Below, piece after piece: positions 12,180 through 25,600 of a stretch of DNA of 64,000 nt. The stretch's first letter is position 1. Every line of letters starts with the position of its first letter. The stretch covers positions 3,242,501 through 3,306,500 of the forward strand of contig JAFMOC010000072.1 of the NCBI GenBank assembly GCA_019802505.1, read 5' to 3'. Source of the stretch: Corydoras sp. C115. Lineage: Eukaryota > Chordata > Actinopteri > Siluriformes > Callichthyidae. Below the pieces are notes generated by a model. That model searched no databases, was not told where the DNA came from, and was given only the letters and a program-made list of their open reading frames with translations. Position numbers and translations under genes: made by a program.

Positions 12180-12957
12180 TGAGTAGACTCCCACCTTAAA
12201 CTCTCTGATCATGTTATCAAAACCGCCCGTTCCTGTAGATTCCTTCTTTATAACATCAGGAAGATCAGACCCTTTCTGACTGAACATGCTACCCAACTGC
12301 TTGTTCAAGCCCTAGTCTTATCCCGGCTTGATTATTGTAATGCACTACATGCCGGTATCCCAACTTCCACCATCAGACCTCTTCAACTAATTCAAAACTC
12401 TGCAGCCCGACTCGTGTTTAACCAGCCCAAGCAAACTCATGTCACTCCATTACTCACTTCCCTCCATTGGCTCCCTGTAGCTGCTCGCATTCAGTACAAG
12501 TCGCTGACTCTGGCATACAGAACCATTTCTGGATCTTCCCCCTCTTACCTTCACTCTATCTTTTCAAAATACACTCCGACTCGTTCACTTCGCTCCAGTG
12601 ATGATTGCTGCCTGGCGATTCCACCTTACCGAGGAGCTAATTCTCATTCTGTGGCGTTCACCACTGCAAAATGGTGGAACGATCTTCCCAACTCTGTCCG
12701 TAAGGCAGAATCTCTAAACAGTTTTAAGAAACTACTTAAGACGCATCTATTTACCAAATACCTGTTATAAAAAAATAAATAAAAAAACAAAAAAAAAAAA
12801 ACAAAAAGGGGGCGCAGCTTCGAATAACAATCAGGTTTGATGAACTTGCAGTATAGTTGGTTTTCTCCATGGCTTCTGAGTTGTGGTGTTCTCTCATTTG
12901 TAAGTCGCTTTGGATAAAAGCGTCTGCTAAATGACTAAATGTAAATGTAAATGTATT
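12180..12957 (+). mobile_element. L2-type LINE 3' end (C-terminus of ORF2 plus 3' tail)
   Basis: The plus-strand translation gives the characteristic C-terminus of a LINE reverse-transcriptase protein: QALVLSRLDYCNALHAG, then LHWLPVAARIQYKSLTLAYR, and WWNDLPNSVRKAESL before a stop near 12768. An A-rich stretch and the tail GTAAGTCGCTTTGGATAAAA with GTCTGCTAAATGAC follow. Length, 5' truncation and tail fit target-primed retrotransposition. The tail links it to the smaller SINEs at 20.1, 50.2 and 61.4 kb. Confidence 0.8.
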
Positions 12958-13120
12958 TTGCTGTCACATACAATGTCCGTATGTCTTTTGGATCCTTTGG
13001 ATCTATAAAGCTTAAATATTAAAAAGTATTGGTATCGATATCGGCGATACTGGCCCTGTATTTACTTGGTAATGGATCGATGCCAAGGGCAGCATGGATG
13101 GATGGATGGATGGATGGATG

Positions 13121-13617
13121 CCAAAATTCCCGCTATCCACCACCTCTAATCTCCATCACTGAAAGACGAATGTAAATTAGGCTGCGGGGCGGCACGGTGG
13201 CTTAGTGGTTAGCACGTTCGCCTCTCAGCGCTAGGGATTCCCAGTTCGAATCCCCATCTGGGCGGAGTTTCCATGTTCTCCCCGTGTCCGTTTGGGTTTC
13301 CTCCGGGTTCTCCGGTTTCCTCCCACAGTCCAAAAACATGGATCAAGTCAATTGAATTCTCAAAATTGCCCCATATAGAGTGTGTCTGTGTGAGTGAGTG
13401 TGTGCCCAGCGATGGATTGGCGCCCTGTCCTGGGTGTATCTTCCCAGCGCCCGAGATGTTCTCCCCTGGATGGGCATGAGGAACCCCACCGCGACCCTAA
13501 TAGAGGATAAAGCGAGAGATAATGGATAGATGGATGGATGGATGATGGATGCCAAAATTCCCGCTATCGGCCACCTCTAATCTCCATCAGTGAAAGACGA
13601 ATGTAAATTAGGCTGTG
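13121..13617 (+). repeat. 431-bp tandem duplication including a retroposon and its flank
   Basis: The flank starting CCAAAATTCCCGCTATC at 13121 recurs at 13552, followed in both cases by the same 66 bp and a retroposon head. The period is therefore 431 bp. Confidence 0.9.
13187..13550 (+). mobile_element. tRNA-headed retroposon, copy 7 (first of a triplet)
   Basis: Full-length, with intact A and B boxes and a GGAT-type tail. The 11-bp AAATTAGGCTG lies just before it. Confidence 0.92.
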
Positions 13618-13979
13618 GGGCGGCACGGTGGCTTAGTGGTTAGCACGTTCGCCTCTCAGTGCTAGGGATTCCCGGTTCGAATCCCCATCTGGGTGGAGTT
13701 TCCATGTTCTCCCCGTGTCTGCGTGGGTTTCCTCCGGGTTCTCCTGGTTTCCTCCCACAGTCCAAAAACATGGATCAAGTCAATTGAATTCTCAAAATTG
13801 CCCCATATAGAGTGTGTCTGTGTGTGTGAGTGTGTGCCCAGCGATGGATTGGCGCCCTATCCTGGGTGTATCTTCCCAGCGCACGAGATGTTCTCTCCTG
13901 GATGGGCATGAGGAACCCCCACCGCGACCCTAATAGAGGTTAAAGTGGGAGATAATATATGAATGAATGAATGAATGAA
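13618..13979 (+). mobile_element. tRNA-headed retroposon, copy 8 (second of a triplet)
   Basis: Full-length and nearly identical to copies 7 and 9, with a GAAT-type tail. It is preceded by the duplicated flank, again ending in AAATTAGGCTG. Confidence 0.92.
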
Positions 13980-13985
13980 ATTAGA

Positions 13986-14330
13986 GCGGCACGGTGGCTT
14001 AGTGGTTAGCACGTTCGCCTCTCAGTGCTAGGGATTCCCGGTTCGAATCCCCATCTGGGTGGAGTTTCCATGTTCTCCCCGTGTCTGCGTGGGTTTCCTC
14101 CGGGTTCTCCTGGTTTCCTCCCACAGTCCAAAAACATGGATCAAGTCAATTGAATTCTCAAAATTGCCCCATATAGTGTGTGTCTGTGTGAGTGTGTGTG
14201 TGCCCAGCGATGGATTGGCGCACTGTCCTGGGTGTATCTTCCCAGCGCCCGAGATGTTCTCCCCTGGATGGGCATAAGGAACCCCACCGCAACCCTAATA
14301 GAGGATAAAGCGGGAGATAATGAATGAATG
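13986..14330 (+). mobile_element. tRNA-headed retroposon, copy 9 (third of a triplet)
   Basis: Full-length. AAATTAGGCTG follows at 14331-14341, so the entire triplet is bracketed by the target duplication of the founding insertion. Confidence 0.92.
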
Positions 14331-14355
14331 AAATTAGGCTGCTCTACGCCCCAGC

Positions 14356-14369
14356 CCAGTAGGTGGCGC
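14356..14369 (+). promoter_or_regulatory. Candidate CTCF core site upstream of mtrfr
   Basis: CCAGTAGGTGGCGC matches the vertebrate CTCF core consensus (CCASYAGRKGGCRS) at every position. It sits between the retroposon triplet and the mtrfr start codon 130 bp downstream. Occupancy is not shown by sequence. Confidence 0.45.
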
Positions 14370-14498
14370 AGATGCGTGTTTGTGCTATTCATATCCAAGA
14401 AGTGAAGAAAATGGAACTTTTTCTGTTAAGTTAACGTCTGTAACGAAAGCGTTTGTTATAATATTGCAAATGCGCTTGTTTTTAAATGTAAGGACGCA

Positions 14499-15070
14499 AT
14501 GCTTTTGTTACGTACCGTTCGTCAGGTTTTCTATTTGAGAAACCCTGTAGTGGAATCATTTTATTTGAGTCATGGCGGCGTTTGGCCTGGAATTCAGAGA
14601 GCAGGAAAGAAAAACCTGACTGAACTGGTGGAACTGAAGGAAGATGAGCTGCAGGAACAGTTCGTTCGTGGATCCGGACCAGGCGGACAAGCTACTAACA
14701 AAACAAGTAACTGTGTGGTAATGAAGCACATTCCCACAGGTATTATCGTTAAGGTGGGTGATTTTAAACGGAAGTTTACGAAGCTGTAATCACATTTACA
14801 CCCAATGAACTGCAGCAAACTGATGCCTTTCTGTTGCAGTGTCACCAAACAAGGTCTGTGGAGCAGAACAGAAAGCTTGCTAGGCAAATCATGCGTCAGA
14901 AACTGGACATTGCCTTTAAAGGTGAAAATAGTGACCTGCTCAAAATTAGGGAACAAACAAGAATAAAAAAACAACAGAAACGAAAGCATGCAAATGAGAA
15001 ATTAGAGCAAAAGAGATTGTTTAAAGAAATTCTGTTTGCTGAGTCAAAGGGGAAAGATGATAATAAATGA
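14499..15070 (+). CDS. mtrfr: Mitochondrial translation release factor in rescue (GGQ-domain protein)
   Basis: Two exons, 14499-14753 and 14840-15070, are joined in phase 0 (donor GTGGGT, acceptor TTGCAG). They encode 161 residues, close to the mammalian MTRFR (C12orf65) length. The GGQ motif lies at residues 62-64 within RGSGPGGQATNKTSN, the class-I release-factor signature that places glutamine in the ribosomal peptidyl-transferase centre. The C-terminus is strongly basic with a long Lys/Arg/Gln helix, and codon-recognition domains are absent, as expected for this family. The first 30 or so residues are basic/hydrophobic and could be a mitochondrial presequence. In the family, the protein releases peptide from split or stalled mitoribosomal large subunits. 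The 86-bp intron is very short. The gene is convergent with uroc1, about 1.2 kb from its stop. Confidence 0.93.
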
Positions 15071-15776
15071 TGGTCTTTTTTTACTGGTTTGAAGAATGCA
15101 TATGCATAAAAAAGATGCTAAACAATTTACAATGTAAGGATTAATATTAAAGTGTGCAAAACTCTGACTTTAGAGTGTGAATTTATTCATATAATTAGCA
15201 GAAGGGCTGAAGGTTATAGACCAAATATGCGATAAAGTAAAAGGTATAACAAAGTGTTGACTACATTTCTAAAATAACGTATTTGACATCTTTTTAATTC
15301 AAATCAGTTCTAATATTGTAAAGTGTATAATTCAGAGGCTGAGCAGTGCTGATTTTTAGATGTGCTTTAATCTGTTTTTTAAAGATCTAATTATTGAAAA
15401 AAAATGTTTCTTTAGCCTTTTTTCTTTTTAAAGTTTTCGTAAAGACAAAAACTGGATCTAATAGATAGATGTATCTAATTTATGTTCATAATGTGATGTC
15501 ACCAAACAAGTAACCACATGTTTTGTCACCAACAGCCAATATGTGTGTTTCTGAAAATAACTTGAAATAAATTTAATAAAATTACAATCACTAACTTACA
15601 TTTATTGGTCTTTCTGATAAACAGCAGCTAAAGTGACCATGTTAATTATTTCACCTCTGATGCAAAAACTATGCCAATGACAAAATATAGATAGATGATT
15701 AGATAAATTTAGCACCCAATGGCAAAATAAAGCAAAGTTATGGTTGTATAAATAATCAAATATATGGTTATATAAA

Positions 15777-15843
<67 letters not shown>

Positions 15844-16253
15844 AATGCTATTCAGAACAAAGCTTTGGTCCATGTTAAATAAAATTGTATCCAAATGGAT
15901 AGGAAACTAAAGCCCAGTTCAAATCTGTCTTATTATAATGTACTTTTAGAATTTCTTTACATGGACTTGTATTAAAATTTATACCACCATGATTTTATAT
16001 ATTACACTTGTAACAAGACCAAAAATAACATACATTTCTAAAATATGGTTAATTTAATAGTAAATTTAGCAGTAATTTTAAAACATTTAATCCAGTGAGT
16101 CTCATAGTCTCTCAAAATGAGTCTCATAATGTAGTTGTCCAGAAAGATAATTGTTTTTATTCTTTCTTTGATTCCTTCTAAGTATGTGTAACACTACATG
16201 TCTACAGGTTATGCAATTAATGTTCTGTGCAGAATAAATATGGAAGTGTTGCT
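15071..16253. other. Convergent spacer between mtrfr and uroc1
   Basis: AT-rich sequence holding both 3' untranslated regions and a (TA)n tract. On the minus strand AATAAA (plus 16156-16161) lies about 95 nt beyond the uroc1 stop and is a plausible poly(A) signal. No other gene seen. Confidence 0.5.
15781..15840. repeat. (TA)n microsatellite
   Basis: Uninterrupted TA run between mtrfr and uroc1. Confidence 0.95.
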
Positions 16254-17359
16254 TTATCCATTTAGTGCTCTGTCCAGTATTTGTTCATCCTGCACATGGT
16301 GGGGCATGGTAACTTGAAGCATTTTCTGATTCTCCATTGTCCGCTGAATCGTCTCATATGCATTGGAATTCCCAGACCAACACCTCCTAGCTACCTGCCA
16401 ATGCAATATACAAATAATATATGATACAAATACCAGAACATAAAATATAATTTTTTTGCCATAGACATGCAAAAACTTAACTCTAACTCAATTTTGTGCG
16501 ATAAATGAATGTACATTAATACTTTTTGTTTATTATTAATACTTATATAAAAGTTCATAATAGAAAAATATGTCTAATAATTAAAAATCATTTAATCATT
16601 TTAAATTATTTAAAATTCTTGAGAAGATTTAAAAAGAAGACTTGTAAAATTAACCTTGTGTTCATCTGAATTTTACTTTGAACATCAATCATAATCATAT
16701 TACAATCTTACTATTGTACAAGAGGAAACATGTACTGTATGTCTATGGAAATTTATCTGACTCACCCCATTCGAGACATCCCAGTTCAACATCAGTCTGG
16801 CTCTTTTTTCAGCTTCCTCTGAACCATCCAAAACTAATCCAAAGCCTCCATTTATGACCTCACCCCTAGTTTTTAATATATATACAGATATATATATATA
16901 TATAAATTGGTAGTAGTAATAGTATTGGTATAAAATGTATACTTTATAAATAGCAGTAATCAGAAAATTTCCCAGCAGTAAAAAAACCCCACCAGTGGGC
17001 TTAAGTTATTGAGTGAATTTAGAATACGAGAAGACTTTTGTTTACCATCCCACACCACCTCCATTATGCAAAGCAACCCAGGTGGCACCGCGGAATGCAT
17101 CACCAATAACATTTTGCACAGCCATGTCTACAAGAAAACCAGGTATAGAATTTTGGGTGAGTATAGGTGCTGTGTGTTGTGTTTGAGTTTACATGCATGT
17201 TTTAGTACATTTAAATGTTGACCTGCACAAAAAGTGGACCCATCATATATATTTGAGGTTTCCCTAAAGGGGCTGTCAGTGCCACTAACATCATGATGAT
17301 CTCTGCTAATCACAACAGGAGCCTAGAAAGAAAGATGTAATATTGTACATTTTCTATAT

Positions 17360-17444
<85 letters not shown>

Positions 17445-20400
17445 CAACTTCATACAGGTGCGATTGTCAGGTGTTTACATACTTTTTGCCACATATTGTA
17501 TTGCAGTATAATATGCTAAACATTGCAGTTAAACAATTAAAATGTGCTGGCTTTACCGTAACTCTGCCTTTTGCCACAGCATGGTTTATGGCCAAAGCAA
17601 TAGCAACCCTCCCTCTCTGGTCTGAGTAAAGGATTCGAGCCTGGGAGCCAACAACCTACAAAAACAAGGCTTTTATGTCGATGTATTCATCCACTCTAAA
17701 TGGATAGTACTTTTAAAGAGCAAACATTTTCCACCAATTGAAACTTACTACAAAAATACAACTCGACTTTTAGCATTAGTTTGGATGGCAATAGAAAAGC
17801 ATTCTTTTTTTTATTTTAAAAGAAGGTTGCATTTTGTGTACAAATAATCAAAGATTTTTTTGTTATTTCCCAAATAATATTTATTATATTAAATAAAATA
17901 TATTCAATAATATTCAGGAATTTTATAAGGTCATTGTTGGTGATTTAAATGTGTGTCCACACAAGTGTAACGGGGTGAGTACAAATGAGGACCAATGACA
18001 GGATTTCACAGGTTTAGTCATAAAAACATGTGCTGACCAAGGGTATCTTAATCTCTATGATGTATAAAGGGTGCACATGTTCATCAGACAGAGCTGTGTA
18101 TCTCTAATTAAAGTCTATTGCCATCTGCTCTGCTACAAAAGAAAATAATGAAACGTCTAATTTTATGCCAGCTTTATTTTAACAGTGACACATAGAATAT
18201 AAAAAAACTACATTAAGTAAGAAATAAAAGGTAATTTGAATATCAATGAAGGAAATAAGTATTTGAACCCCTAGTAAACATCATTTAATACTTGGTGGCA
18301 CAACCCTTGTTGGCAAGGTTGTTGGGCCCACACCTTTCTGCAGATCATCTCCAAATCCTTAAGTTTTTAGGCATGCACTCAGAAATACAAAGCTTCAGCT
18401 CTCTCTATAGATTTTAGATAAGATTGTGGTCAGGAGACTGGCTAGGCCATTGCATGACCTTGATATGCTTCTTATGGAGCCACTTCTTTGTTTACTTGGC
18501 TGTATGTTTTGGGTTGTTGGCGAGCTGGAAGACCCATCCACGGTCCGTTTTCAGTACCCTAGCAGAGGAAAGGAGGTTGTCACCCAGAATTTTGCGATAT
18601 ATGGCCACGTTTATCTTTCCGTCAATGCGGTACAGTTGGCTTATGTCCTTAGAAGAAAAACACCCCAAAACATAATTCTTTCACCACCATGCTTGATGGT
18701 GGGGATGGTGTTTTTAGGGTCATATTCTGTATTTTTCTTTCTTTAAACACGTCGAGTAGAGGCCAAAGTGCTCAATTTTGGTCTCATCTGACCACCAGAA
18801 CCTTCTCCCAAGTCTTTCTCGAAGTCATTAATATGTTCACTAGCAAACTTGAGGCGGGGTTGAACCTTCTTGAGCAGAGGAACCTTGCGTGTACTGCAGG
18901 ATGTCTCAGTATATTACCAATGTTTTTTTAGAGACTGTGTGCACAGCTGCTTTGAGATCAGCTCCTCCCGTGTAGTTCTTGGCTGATTTTTAACCTTTCT
19001 CATGATCAATGAAACTCCATGAGGTGATATCTTGCATGGAGCTCCAGGCCTAGGTCGATTGACAATAATGTTGTACTTCTTCCACTTCTGAATAATAGCA
19101 CCAACAGTTGTCACGTTCTCATCGCGCTTCTTACTTTATGGCTTTGTAGCATTCCAGCCTTGTGTAGGTGAACAATTTTGTCCCTGACATCTTTAGACAG
19201 GTCTTACTTTTTTTCCATGATGGAGATGTTAGAGTGTCACTGAGTCTGTTGGCAGGTGGCATTTTATACAGGTGACAATTTGGAACAGGTGTCTCTAATG
19301 CAGGTAACGACTTCACTAAAATTATGGCGTGTTAGTGGTCTGTGGGAGCCAATATTAGTCATGGATTTTAGGGGATCAAATACTTATTTCCCTCAATGAA
19401 ATGCAAATTATTTTTTATTTAAATATTACTTTAATTTCCTAGATTTTCTTTTTCATATTCCATTTCACACTGTTATAATAAAGCAAACATAAAAATATTG
19501 GACTGTTTATTTATCAAAGTACAAACTTTCAAATTCAGTGGGGGATCAAATACTTATTTCCTCCACTGTATGTATCTGTGATGCAATGGCTCTTTATACT
19601 GCATTTCTGCATAATAAGGTGTTTATTGCATACACCCATAATTGCTAGGACAATTTAGCATCCTCAATTTACCTATCATTGTGTCCCCACAAATTTGTTT
19701 TGTAGTTTATCCTCTTTAAAAACATCTCAAAATTTTATTTTTCAGCTCAAGTAACAATTACTAACAATTTCTAAATCAAATTTAACACTAGTGTTCCTGT
19801 TGTTAATATTTGGTTTGTATTGTTGCTAGAAGCAGCCAACTGCAACCGACTAATGGTCCTTCACAAACAACAGGTATTTTTATTTTTTTAAGCAGTTAAG
19901 CTAAATCTAAAGGCATGATCTGCAAATATGAAACAATATCCTTATATGTTTTTGGTTTAAAATGTCATTTTTACCTTGTCCTCACTTAAACAGAAACCCA
20001 TGTGTTTTCAAAAACACATCCTGTAGTGTAAAACTAGAAAGAGGCAACATTTTACAATAAAAATGTGGTTGTGTGGTTATAGCCTATAGTATTAATTATT
20101 ATATTATTTATGGTGATAGTGGTTAGGGTATTGGGCTATCAATTAGAAGGTTGTTTGTTCAAATCCCAGGTCTACTGAAGATTCCAATGATGGCCCTTGA
20201 GCAAGACCCTTAACCCCCATTGCACTGGGGTGCTGTACCAACCCTGTGTTCTGACAGGGTTGGGAAGTTGGGATACTTGTAAGTATACCAAATGTAAAAG
20301 CCATTTAGACAATGTTAATTAAATAAATAAATAAATCTTGTAAAAGTAAATGTATGATAAAATCATAAAAATGTCTAAATTATTACATTTTTTTTTCTGT

Positions 20401-20452
20401 ACTAGGGCATGTTTTCATTATCTTTACTGCTTGTAGAGAGAGAGAGAGAGAG

Positions 20453-20544
<92 letters not shown>

Positions 20545-22569
20545 TTCTGTTACAGTCCACTAGAGTGCATTACAATTTTTACTGTACCATGCTATGTTTT
20601 CCAGCTTCACTGATCCAGCGAATATTATCTATGTACTGTTGTCTAACCCGCTCTGTTACTGAAGCACTGATCTCTTCAAGCACAGAAGTGGCAATTTTAT
20701 CAGTTTGTGCCAGATCAGCAGGGTTTCCTGAGGTGCAAACCCAGCGAAAAGGCCCAAAACCAAGAGAGAAGATATCACTGAACAGACAGAGAAATGGTCA
20801 GTATCAGTTATTATTTTTAGTTATGAAGGCATGGCAAGTGTATTTGTAACCCACCCCATTATGTGCTGGACGTAGGAGGGATATTTAAATACGGTATCAC
20901 CACCTCCTGTCTTCAACACATCAGCACCTAGTGGAGATAACGTGATCAAAAAATCTGAATGAAATACATGTACAGTTTACACTTGTGTTAAAAACCAAGC
21001 AATCATACTGACCTGCTCGTTTAGCCTCCAAGAGGAAGGCATTGCCATAATCCCAAAAGAACATGCCTTTTTCACATAGCTTATTAATTGCAGCTACATG
21101 CCTGCAAAGACTTCACAAAAAAAATTACAGAACTGTTTTATTTACCCTCTGATTAAAATCATTAAGATTATTAAAACAGTTTGAATGTGAGCTTCACCTT
21201 TTGCTTCTATAACTTTGCTTTGTTTTAATTTTAAAGCTCCGAGTTATCAACTATTCATATTTTTAGTCAATCTACATGCAGAAGTCTATTTACTATGCCC
21301 TGACACATCTATCTTACTGCTCCACCTTATTTGTAAAGTCATATGCAGTAGCTCAACTGATGCTGTACAGTTTGTCATCCTCTAAGCTTTTTTAGTGCCC
21401 ACCGTATTCTGCTCACATGAGGCTAAGGACTGGTTATTTTGGTTAATGGATTATTATGAGTAGTGACACTAAGGTGTTAAAAATGTTGTATCTGATCCAC
21501 TTATACCAGCACTGGACACACTGTTACACCACATCAATTTTCCTACATTGCTGAAAATCAAATAGCTTTTTTGGTGGTCCTGATCATTAGATAACAGACC
21601 AAAGGGCTAACAAATTATGAAAAAAGGAATGTAGAAACAGGGAGATGTACCTTATAATATGTATATGACTGAATATTTTAAACTAACACCAAAAGTAGAA
21701 ACATCAGACAGTAAGGATTTGTCAATGCTGGTTTTCTTGTTTTTTTAAATGATTTTGTTACGAAATATATAATGTGCTGTATTACCATGATTGATTTGGA
21801 TTTGCTAAATACTATTAGAATCATCTCTGTCCACAGAGGTGTTTTTGATTGAGTCGTACACGCAGCAAAACAAAAATAAGCCTAGTTTGTGAAGAAGGAT
21901 CAGTTCTGAAAACACTTCTATGAGTGTTTAATAATGTAATTGAAACATTAAAACATAACAAGTAGGCTGGCAAAATATATGAATGAATTTAATATGTAAT
22001 ATCCTGCCATATCTCCAGTGTTTAAAAAAGGTATTAAAAATATGAATTTGCAATATTAGATTCCAGTGTTGGATAAGAAGAGCTGACTCACAATCAATCT
22101 TTATCCAACATGTGAAGGTAGTTTAAAATGATGTTATATGCAGGTTGCTAAAGTGTTGTTATAATTTAACAAACTGTCTTTTTTGACTGGCTATAATGGC
22201 TTTATAAACATTGGCACTGTTCGTATGGGGCAAATTACCAAAGTACTTACAAATCACAAATTTTTATCCCTTCAATAGGTTTAAAAAGAAAGAATCTATT
22301 TAAAATTTGAGAAGCACATCTAACTGCAAGTCTTAGTTCTCAAGGCAGAGGCTCTGAGTCTCTGTTTCTGTGAGATGTGTGTACCTTTCATGTATGATGG
22401 AGGTGAAGTGTTGAGGATCAGAGTTCATAAGTTTGTTTGATTGTGCAAAGCTAAGCTGGACTGGGTAGTATCCACCACTAAATGGATTATGTAGTGATGT
22501 CTGATCAGAACCCAGATCCACCAGTAATTCCCCAGTGAGCTCATATTCCTGCCACAGGCGCTCCCTGTA

Positions 22570-22628
<59 letters not shown>

Positions 22629-25600
22629 AAAAAGTAGAAGTTGAACACTGCAAAAACATTTATTGTAAAGTCATTGTATTAACATTGCCATTTAGCAGAA
22701 TAGGACCATTAATATTCACCACAAATCTACAATGTTGCCGTGGTAACCCAAACTCAATGCCATCTTTGATCTTCTGGCCTCCCTGTGAGATAAATAATAA
22801 GGTTAATAATAGACAGACAAAAGAAGAAAGTAGAATTCAATATAAATGTTTTAAAACCTTATGCGATGTATGCAGTGATCCAGGTCCTTAGTGACCTCCA
22901 TCACCCAGCCTTGCTCATGTCTCTTTCTTAGAGAAGCCTCATCAACCTGTAATACATATACAGGGTTATATATGCTTCTCTTTAGCTATTAATATAAACA
23001 TTCAAAATTACATCATAACATGCGGTTATCAACAGTTTCTGGCAGGATTTTTGAGGCATGGGCTGGATACATAAAGGTAAGCATATTAAAATCACCAAGA
23101 ATATTAATGGTTCAGCATGGAATTGTAACTGAAACTAAATTTTAGGTGGCATAGTAGTTAGCACATTGATAATGATCAATAACAATTATAAATAATAAAA
23201 AAAAGAACATAAATAAAAGGGCAGTCCTTTCAAATTCAAATGATATTTACTCTGTGGAGGTCCTGAGGTGAGCCTGATAATTAAAAAATATTTTTAAAAT
23301 ATAGTAAAGATGAACAATAAATTATGTACAGACACAAAACATCTTATGAATATATATATTTCATAGTAATAACCCCAACATAGACTGAAATGGTCTATGA
23401 GACTGTAAATAAAACACCTGAAAAATCTTCATCAACCATAAGTGTGGCAGGAGGGAGAGACAGAGCCATCAATAATGGACTTTGATTATGATTAGATATC
23501 GCACCCGATGAGCGTATGCACCCTTTAGAACTGGAAGAGAGCGATCTAGCAACGAGCTGCAGAACATGACAGCACGGCAATTCTACTAGTCAGTACATAT
23601 ATTTTAATGTGTTAAATATAGGATGTGAATAAAGCCAGTCCTATATATTGACTGACCTCTGCAATGACTCCCACACATCCAGCAATCACAGCAGCTTTTG
23701 CCTGTGCACCACTCATTCCTCCTAAACCTGAGGACACAAAGACACGACCCTTCAGGTCACTTGTCCCAAGATATCGCCGACCAGCATTTAGTACTGTTAA
23801 CTGGAAAAACAATAACAAGAAACATAAGAAAACAAAAGTTAAAATTAGCAATAGATGAAACATTGTCCATATATAAAGTAAAGTAGAAACTTATTCATAC
23901 CCCTGGAAAATTTTGTCTTAAGGTTACTTTTATTCAACCAGCAAGTTTTTACTTGATTGGAAATGATACTTAGCATTTTAAGGAAACATCTTAAAACATA
24001 CCTTTTCCACAAGCTATGAAAAAATATTGAAGCCAGATTGGATCATGTTTGATTATATTACTGTTTTTTCCTTAATTACTGATCTGTGTTGTTCTTTCAT
24101 TTCTAAGTCGCTTTTGAAAAGTCTCTGCTAAATGACTAAACGTAAATGTAAATGACACAGAGAATAATAAGACGATGTCCAAGATGCATCAATGAGGAAA
24201 AAATAAAAGCTTTTGTGTCCCTTTTCTGGAGAAGTAGCATCCGCTCAGCAGTGTGCAGTGTCCGCTGGACAGTGTGTTTGAGACATTGCCGTCAGCAGAG
24301 CCCAGATTTACCAGGATGAACTTGGAGGAGTTACTTGGATTCTATTTTACCTCTCTCACTATCCTCCTGCCCAGCACAGGTTTCACTATTGGCTTTCGAC
24401 TACATCCTTCGAGATTTGCCACAGTTTTGTATTTTGTAATAATACTTTGCACTGTAGCCACTGGAACTTTTAGATATGGCCTTATAGCCTGTTCCTAACT
24501 TGTAAGCAGCCACAATGCACAACCACAGGTCCAAGTGAGTAGGTCTTTCCACAAACAAGTTGCAGATAGCTGCTGTTTTTCAAATGTTGAGTTGATTAAA
24601 ACAGCTATTTACAATGAAAGGTAATAATGATTCTTTAGAACAGCTTGGACTATTAGGAATGGTATAGACCTTTAAATTTGCCTATAGAATGTGACAAAGA
24701 ATATAAATAATTTTGGACATGACACTTTTTGTTTAAATGTAAATACAGGCTGAGAAATATTTTTTTACACAGTTTTGCATCTTGTACATCATCTTTTTTG
24801 GAAATGCTTGTTATCCATCCATCCATTATTTTCTGCTTTGTCCTCTACTAGGGTGGGGGGGGTTCCCCATGCCCATCCAGGGGAGAACGTTTTGGGCGGT
24901 GGGCAGATACACCCAGGACAGGGCGCCAATCAATTGCTGAGCACACTCACTCACACACACGAACGCACTCTATATGGGGTAATTTGGAGGATTCAATTGA
25001 CCTTGATCCATGTTTTTGGACTGTGGGAGGAAACTGGAGAACCTGGAGGAAACCCATGCGGACGAGGGGAGAACATGGAAACTCCACCCAGATTGGGATT
25101 CAAACCGGGAATCCCTAGCGCTGAGAGGCAAACGTGGTAATCACTAAGCCACCATGCCGCCACACGTGTCTCATTTATGGTAAAAAAAAACAAAAAAAAA
25201 AAACTTGCTGGTTGAATACAATTAACTTGAAGTCAGAATTTGCAAGGAGTATAAATAATTTTTGGCTTTACTGTATATACACAGTACCACTCAAAAATTT
25301 GGACACACCTACTTTTTGATCTACTTATTGGGATAGATTGGCACCCTGTCCTGGGTGTATCTGCCCAGTGCCTGAAACGTTCTCCCCTGGATGGGCATGG
25401 GGAACCCCCCCGCGACCCTAATATAGGATAAAGCGGAAGATAATGGATGGATGGATTGTCCATAGCTTAATTACCTGAATTAGTGTAGAAATACATAATG
25501 TTTTTTAATTTTATAATCTAGGCTGTAGGGGCAGTGGCTTAGTGGCACATTCGCTTCTCAGTGCTAGGGATTCCCGGTTGGAATCACCATCTGGGTGGAG

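Larger units (their letters stand above)
7691..14355. other. Intergenic repeat-rich spacer
   Basis: The spacer runs between the unrecognised gene and mtrfr. It contains (TA)n tracts, retroposon copies 5 to 9 and two decayed LINE remnants. No cellular gene was recognised here. Confidence 0.55.

Noticed and set aside
13187..13260. tRNA gene at the retroposon heads
   Set aside because: A and B boxes are present, but the sequence does not fold as a full cloverleaf and is always joined to the same non-tRNA body, so it is a SINE-type head and not a functional tRNA.
22333..22659. Longer open frame extending uroc1 exon 11 through the TG repeat
   Set aside because: The frame upstream of 22564 is the (TG)n intron. 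The acceptor and the phase with exon 10 fix the exon boundary at 22564.
23395..23580. Minus-strand 61-codon frame in uroc1 intron 8 considered as an extra exon
   Set aside because: Exons 8 and 9 join in frame without it, and its translation does not resemble urocanase.
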